Source: Polynucleobacter cosmopolitanus (GTDB taxonomy: Bacteria; Pseudomonadota; Gammaproteobacteria; Burkholderiales; Burkholderiaceae). Taken from it: a DNA stretch of 64,000 nucleotides. A program made the translations under genes and the position numbers. Shown piece by piece: positions 63,520 to 64,000 of the stretch (position 1 is its first letter; every line of letters starts with the position of its first letter). Under the pieces are notes generated by a model. The model saw nothing but the letters and a program-made list of their open reading frames with translations, was not told the DNA's origin and searched no databases. The DNA lies in the NCBI RefSeq assembly GCF_002224225.1, contig NZ_NJGG01000002.1:124001-188000 (forward strand). The letters run 5' to 3'.

Positions 63520-63966
63520 TTATTTTTTGGATGATGTCCAGTATTTTTGCATCTCTAAAAACAGAAATGATGCTGACCAAGTGATCAGCAAGAGGCCTAG
63601 CAGAGCCTCAATACCGGTCAAATATCTCAAATAGCCATGGGCCACCACATCTCCATAACCAACAGTTGTGTAGGTGACGAAAGATAAATAAACATAATCC
63701 AATAGGAGGCCATGACCACTGGCTGCCCCGGTCAAGCCGCCCATGCCATCAAATTGCAGTGCCAGCAAATAACCTAAAGCAAATATCCAAATTTCAACAA
63801 TGTGGGCCATGAAAATCACACCAGCACCCACCAGCACTTTGAAACGCCCAGGTAAATGCGCGACTTTGGGCAATTGTTTATCCAATTGAAATAAGACTTC
63901 ATAGTGAAGCAGGATCACTAAAAAAGCCAAGAGTGTATTAAATATAAAAGCGAAGGTCAGCAGCAT
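63520..63966 (-). CDS. Two-span potassium channel family protein
   Basis: A 148-residue membrane protein with the pore motif YTTVGYGDVVAHG (about 98-110), three or four hydrophobic segments and no obvious C-terminal ligand domain. It resembles small ion-channel-2 family proteins. It is convergent with the voltage-gated-type channel, 36 bases apart. The start ATG at 63964-63966 has a modest AAGAAG-type ribosome site. Confidence 0.83.
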   Translation of the reverse strand: MLLTFAFIFNTLLAFLVILLHYEVLFQLDKQLPKVAHLPGRFKVLVGAGVIFMAHIVEIWIFALGYLLALQFDGMGGLTGAASGHGLLLDYVYLSFVTYTTVGYGDVVAHGYLRYLTGIEALLGLLLITWSASFLFLEMQKYWTSSKK

Positions 63967-64000
63967 AAATAGGCTTCTTTAAAAAAGAATTGGTCCATAT

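Noticed and set aside
1..64000. tRNA, rRNA, CRISPR arrays and insertion sequences
   Set aside because: I looked along both strands and saw no cloverleaf with CCA-type ends, no regular spaced repeats and no transposase or terminal inverted repeats; a covariance-model search would be needed to be certain about small RNAs.

Overview
The window looks like a chromosomal segment from a freshwater betaproteobacterium of the Burkholderiaceae, most likely Polynucleobacter or a close relative. I infer this from protein resemblance, the AT-leaning but gene-dense sequence, and the co-directional block sdhCDAB-sdhE-gltA-leuCDB-asd-fimV-truA-trpFBA-accD-folC-SPOR-cvpA-purF-metZ, an order typical of Burkholderiales. 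I found no rRNA, tRNA, CRISPR array, insertion sequence or prophage. The first gene is cut by the left edge.

Region 1 (1-10.8 kb) is a sulfur-oxidation locus. Leftward genes soxC-soxD-soxY-soxZ-soxA-soxX-soxB encode a complete periplasmic Sox system with the SoxCD dehydrogenase, followed by a partial YeeE/YedE sulfur-compound permease. Intrinsic terminators lie after soxZ, soxX and soxB. Divergent from soxC are molybdate permease and ATPase genes modB-modC, without modA, and a SoxH-like metallo-hydrolase. SoxC needs molybdenum cofactor, which makes the pairing sensible.

Region 2 (10.8-32.3 kb, all leftward) is the biosynthesis and TCA superblock: metZ, purF, cvpA, SPOR protein, folC, accD, trpA, trpB, trpF, truA, fimV, asd, leuB, leuD, a small entericidin-like lipoprotein, leuC, gltA, sdhE, sdhB, sdhA, sdhD, sdhC and a HutC-type GntR regulator. 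Rightward mdh and a CitE-like lyase start just beyond, with palindromes in the shared control region.

Region 3 (34.5-44.3 kb) holds mixed housekeeping genes: DUF2863, an orphan antitoxin, SOUL protein, yaaA, a methionine-type aminotransferase, GST, DedA, purU, 3-hydroxybutyryl-CoA dehydrogenase, two membrane proteins and rarA. Region 4 (44.4-54.1 kb) has a second sulfur locus (flavocytochrome c sulfide dehydrogenase, TlpA-like thioredoxin), glutaryl-CoA dehydrogenase, a nitroreductase, a cold-shock gene with a long leader, a split chromate transporter, a RodZ-like protein, an orphan FixJ-type regulator and a Bug-type binding protein.

Region 5 (54.2-64 kb) has a 2-hydroxyacid dehydrogenase, Zn-ribbon/Smr and CWC proteins, msrP-msrQ coupled to a formylglycine-enzyme-like gene, HIT, YchJ and two potassium channels. 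The most interesting spot is 55834-56038: a consensus-like LexA (SOS) box overlaps the -10 of a strong sigma70-type promoter that drives an otherwise overlooked 40-residue single-span membrane protein. It resembles in layout the small SOS-induced membrane peptides known elsewhere (for example TisB or SidA).
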